This document shows, piece after piece, positions 5,339 to 7,456 of a DNA stretch of 7,456 nt; within the stretch, counting starts at the first letter, position 1; every line of letters starts with the position of its first letter. Location of the stretch: positions 1-7,456 of the forward strand of contig JALOTS010000102.1 in the NCBI GenBank assembly GCA_025457785.1, in the 5' to 3' direction. Both the position numbers and the translations under genes were made by a program. This DNA is from Pontiellaceae bacterium. GTDB lineage: Bacteria; Verrucomicrobiota; Kiritimatiellia; Kiritimatiellales; Tichowtungiaceae. Under the pieces are notes generated by a model, which ran no database searches, was not told the DNA's origin, and was given only the letters and a program-made list of their open reading frames with translations.

Positions 5339-7309
5339 ATGATAGATTTTATTCAGGTCAGTAAACGGTTCGGTACACAGGAGGTGCTGGATCATGTTTC
5401 GTTCCGCGTGAATGCGGGCGAGCATGTCGGCGTGGTCGGCCCGAACGGCGCGGGCAAGAGTACCGTTTTCAGTCTGATCAGCGGCGAGCTGTCGTCCGAC
5501 GGCGGCGAAATTTCGCTGCCGAAAAATGTGCGGCTCGGCCATTTGCATCAGCAGCTTCACGCCTACGCGCAGGAGGGCTCTCTGCTGGATTATACCTGCA
5601 ACGCCATTCCCGAACTGAAGCCGATGGTGGCGGAGATCCATCAGATTGAGCATAATCTGCTGACGGCATCCGGCGAAGAACAGGCCCGGTTGCTTCAGCG
5701 CCTTGGCGATCTGCAGCACGGGTTTGAACATCTCGGCGGCTACGATCTGAAGGCACGGGCCGAAGCGGCGCTGAGCGGGCTCGGCTTCAAAGAAAGCGAA
5801 TTTGCCAATCCGTTCCGCTCGTTCAGCGGCGGATGGCAGATGCGGGCCGAGCTGGTACGCACGCTGATCGCGCGGCCCGATATTCTGCTGCTCGACGAGC
5901 CGTCCAATTATCTCGATCTGCCTGCCGTCGAATGGCTTCAGCGGTTTTTGCGCGGTTTCGAAGGCACGATGCTGCTGATTTCGCACGACCGCTATCTGCT
6001 GGAAACGCTGACGGATCGCACACTGGAAGTTTGCGGCGGATCGGCTGTTAAATATTCCGGCGGTTACACCTATTATATCAGGGAGCGCGAACAGCGGCAC
6101 ATGCAGCAGGAGGCCGCCTACCGCAATTACATGGAGCAGAAAGAACATCTCGAAAGCTTCATCAGCCGGTTCCGGGCGCAGGCCACCAAAGCCGCGCAGG
6201 TGCAGAGCCGCATTAAAATGCTCGAAAAGATGGAAGTGGTGAAGGCTCCGGTTGCGCCGCCCAATTTTTCCAAACTTCGGATTCCGCCGCCGCCGCACTG
6301 CGGAGCGCATATTATGTCGGTGGAGAACTTGAACTTTTCCTATGACGGGAAACGCTGGATTTTGCGGGATGTGAATCTTGAAATCGGCCACGGACAGAAA
6401 ATCGCGCTGGTCGGTTTCAACGGCATGGGAAAAACCACGCTGCTGCGCCTGCTGGCCGGCGCGTTGACTCCGCAGGCGGGAACGCGCAGGGAAGGGCACA
6501 AAGTCGTTCTCGGCTATCAGTCGCAGGACTTTGCCGAAACCATGCCGCCGGATCAGTCGCTGCTCACCATTGTTCGCAACGCCAATTCCGCAGTGCCTGA
6601 ACGCGACGTGCGCGGACTGCTTGGTTCGTTCGGCTTCAGCGGCGATGCAGTGAACAAGCCGTCCGGCGTGCTCAGCGGGGGCGAAAAAATCCGTTTGGCT
6701 TTCGCCCGGATTTTTATCAACCCGCCCAACTTTCTGCTGCTCGACGAGCCGACCACCAATCTCGATATTCACGGACGCGAAGCGCTCGAAAAGGCGGTTC
6801 GCAATTACGAGGGCACGGTTTGTTTTGTCAGCCACGACATCGCCTTTGTGCGCGGCGCGGCGGACCGTATTGTTTCGGTAGCCGACGGCTCCGTTACCAG
6901 CTATCCCGGCGGATATGATTACTATCTGGAAAAGACGGCGGCTCGGGATTCCGCCGCAACCCGAAACTCCCAGCTCGAAACTCGAAACTCGAAACTCCCA
7001 GCTCGAAACTCGAAACTCGAAACTCCCAGCTCGAAACTCGAAACTCCAATGCCTAACGCCCAAAGCCTGAATCCGCAAGCCGCGCGCAAGGCGCGGGCAC
7101 AGGAACGCGAAGCGCAGAAAGAGCTGCGCAAAATGGAGGCGGCCATGGAAGCGCTGCACGGGGAACAGCGGGCGATCTGCGAGCAGCTTTCCGGCGGCGA
7201 TCCGGAGCTGGATTACGCCGCGCTGACCATTCATCTCGCCGATGTTATCAAAAAGCTGAATACGCTTGAGGCAAAATGGCTTGAAGAGGCCGAACGGGTC
7301 GGGGCATGA
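5339..7309 (+). CDS. ABC-F family ATPase with C-terminal coiled coil (Uup-like layout)
   Basis: This 656-residue soluble protein has two ABC ATPase domains and no membrane segments, the ABC-F arrangement. ABC-F proteins bind the ribosome E site and relieve stalled translation, or confer resistance to ribosome-targeting antibiotics. Domain 1 has Walker A GPNGAGKS (34-41), signature FSGGWQ (162-167), Walker B ILLLDEP (182-188) and switch His216. An inter-domain linker spans ~240-320. Domain 2 has Walker A GFNGMGKTT (359-367), signature LSGGEK (445-450), Walker B FLLLDEP (465-471) and His499. Both catalytic glutamates (187, 470) are present. Residues 542-569 are encoded by a 7-bp repeat array, followed by a charged coiled-coil tail (~573-656) as in Uup-type proteins. 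The start is the ATG at 5339, where homology begins; an open frame reaches back to 5192. No Shine-Dalgarno is visible upstream, perhaps because the 5' region was replaced when the brnTA segment arrived. Housekeeping versus resistance subfamily cannot be decided by eye. Confidence 0.93.
   Translation: MIDFIQVSKRFGTQEVLDHVSFRVNAGEHVGVVGPNGAGKSTVFSLISGELSSDGGEISLPKNVRLGHLHQQLHAYAQEGSLLDYTCNAIPELKPMVAEIHQIEHNLLTASGEEQARLLQRLGDLQHGFEHLGGYDLKARAEAALSGLGFKESEFANPFRSFSGGWQMRAELVRTLIARPDILLLDEPSNYLDLPAVEWLQRFLRGFEGTMLLISHDRYLLETLTDRTLEVCGGSAVKYSGGYTYYIREREQRHMQQEAAYRNYMEQKEHLESFISRFRAQATKAAQVQSRIKMLEKMEVVKAPVAPPNFSKLRIPPPPHCGAHIMSVENLNFSYDGKRWILRDVNLEIGHGQKIALVGFNGMGKTTLLRLLAGALTPQAGTRREGHKVVLGYQSQDFAETMPPDQSLLTIVRNANSAVPERDVRGLLGSFGFSGDAVNKPSGVLSGGEKIRLAFARIFINPPNFLLLDEPTTNLDIHGREALEKAVRNYEGTVCFVSHDIAFVRGAADRIVSVADGSVTSYPGGYDYYLEKTAARDSAATRNSQLETRNSKLPARNSKLETPSSKLETPMPNAQSLNPQAARKARAQEREAQKELRKMEAAMEALHGEQRAICEQLSGGDPELDYAALTIHLADVIKKLNTLEAKWLEEAERVGA
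6962..7045. repeat. 7-bp tandem repeat x12 inside the ABC-F gene
   Basis: Twelve contiguous heptamers occur: nine CGAAACT and three CCCAGCT (at 6969, 6997, 7025). The CCCAGCT units recur every 28 bp, giving a higher-order repeat. The 84-bp array starts exactly on a codon boundary and encodes four heptapeptides: RNSQLET, RNSKLPA, RNSKLET and PSSKLET. Nine of the twelve units are identical, which suggests recent expansion. It sits in the linker between the second ATPase domain and the C-terminal coiled coil. Confidence 0.93.
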
Positions 7310-7443
7310 GAGCGATTGTCAACGGCAGGCACTGAGGTGTTTTTCTTCCCGTTGAAACCTGTGCTTCCAAGTTGTTTTTTGACTTGTATATCTTTATCTG
7401 TCAGGCCTAGTCTTCCGGCAACGCTTTCCGAATGACCGGATTG
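7310..7443 (-). pseudogene. Possible decayed IS3-type transposase OrfA fragment
   Basis: In the minus-strand frame starting at 7443 the translation reads QSGHSESVAGRLGLTDKDIQ, then VKKQLGSTGF and NGKKNTSVPAVDN. This resembles the helix-turn-helix of IS3-family OrfA proteins (pattern SG.S...VA..LGLS...LY.WKKQ....F.G.G...P). The invariant tryptophan is replaced by valine, and TGA and TAA stops lie immediately upstream in the same frame; the neighbouring frame there reads PFLIT, so a frameshift is possible. No start codon, inverted repeat or second ORF is visible before the window ends. The call rests on remembered family pattern only. Alternatively, this is non-coding DNA downstream of the ABC-F gene. 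Confidence 0.3.
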
Positions 7444-7456
7444 TTATCAAAAAAGG

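Noticed and set aside
5264..7234. Long minus-strand open frame (656 codons) opposite the ABC-F gene
   Set aside because: It is antisense to a protein with two complete sets of ATPase motifs. Its own translation shows no recognisable domain, and it is a typical shadow of a GC-rich gene.
7319..7355. Inverted repeat TCAACGG/CCGTTGA after the ABC-F stop, considered as a terminator
   Set aside because: The arms are perfect, but the loop is 23 nt and the T-tract lies in the loop rather than after the stem, so it does not fit an intrinsic terminator.
7407..7456. Short minus-strand tail FFDNNPVIRKALPED ending in TAG, considered as the end of a gene
   Set aside because: Only 15 residues lie in the window without a recognisable motif, and another frame there looks more transposase-like.

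Overview
The window reads as a piece of a moderately GC-rich bacterial chromosome. A DUF3160 protein, a glycosyltransferase resembling the plant L-arabinokinase N-terminal domain, an ABC-F ATPase and several classes of short-period repeat DNA would suit a free-living PVC-type bacterium (Verrucomicrobiota, Kiritimatiellota or Lentisphaerota). That assignment is an inference: no rRNA, tRNA or marker gene is present to prove it.

Layout, left to right. The 3' part of a HAD-superfamily hydrolase (+, 1-456) converges with a large exported DUF3160 protein (-, 509-2488). Upstream of the DUF3160 gene lies about 280 bp of non-coding DNA with degenerate short repeats. Next is a very small lipoprotein gene (+, 2766-2891) that looks frameshifted; its lost reading frame runs into the end of a convergent glycosyltransferase gene (-, 2933-4057). 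To the right of that gene is an orphan copy of the first ~26 codons of the ABC-F gene (4143-4219), followed by a BrnT/BrnA toxin-antitoxin pair (4279-4785), a small GGMGS-motif protein (4851-5183), and the intact ABC-F gene (+, 5339-7309). The last ~150 bp look like a decayed transposase fragment on the minus strand.

The most informative structure is the duplication of the ABC-F 5' end on both sides of the toxin-antitoxin segment. The simplest reading is that the glycosyltransferase and ABC-F genes were once divergent neighbours. About 1.1 kb of foreign DNA carrying brnTA plus a third gene then entered the ABC-F gene near codon 26, leaving the old 5' end behind and supplying, or duplicating, a new one.

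The second striking feature is repeats with a 7-bp period inside two coding sequences. Twelve heptamers (84 bp) sit in the ABC-F gene between the second ATPase domain and the C-terminal coiled coil. Five related heptamers sit in the glycosyltransferase gene at the inter-domain linker. Because 7 is not a multiple of 3, gain or loss of one unit would shift the frame, and both alternative frames stop soon after each array. This makes a phase-variable or recently expanded repeat plausible. Short 8-bp and 10-bp periodic repeats occur in the flanking intergenic DNA.
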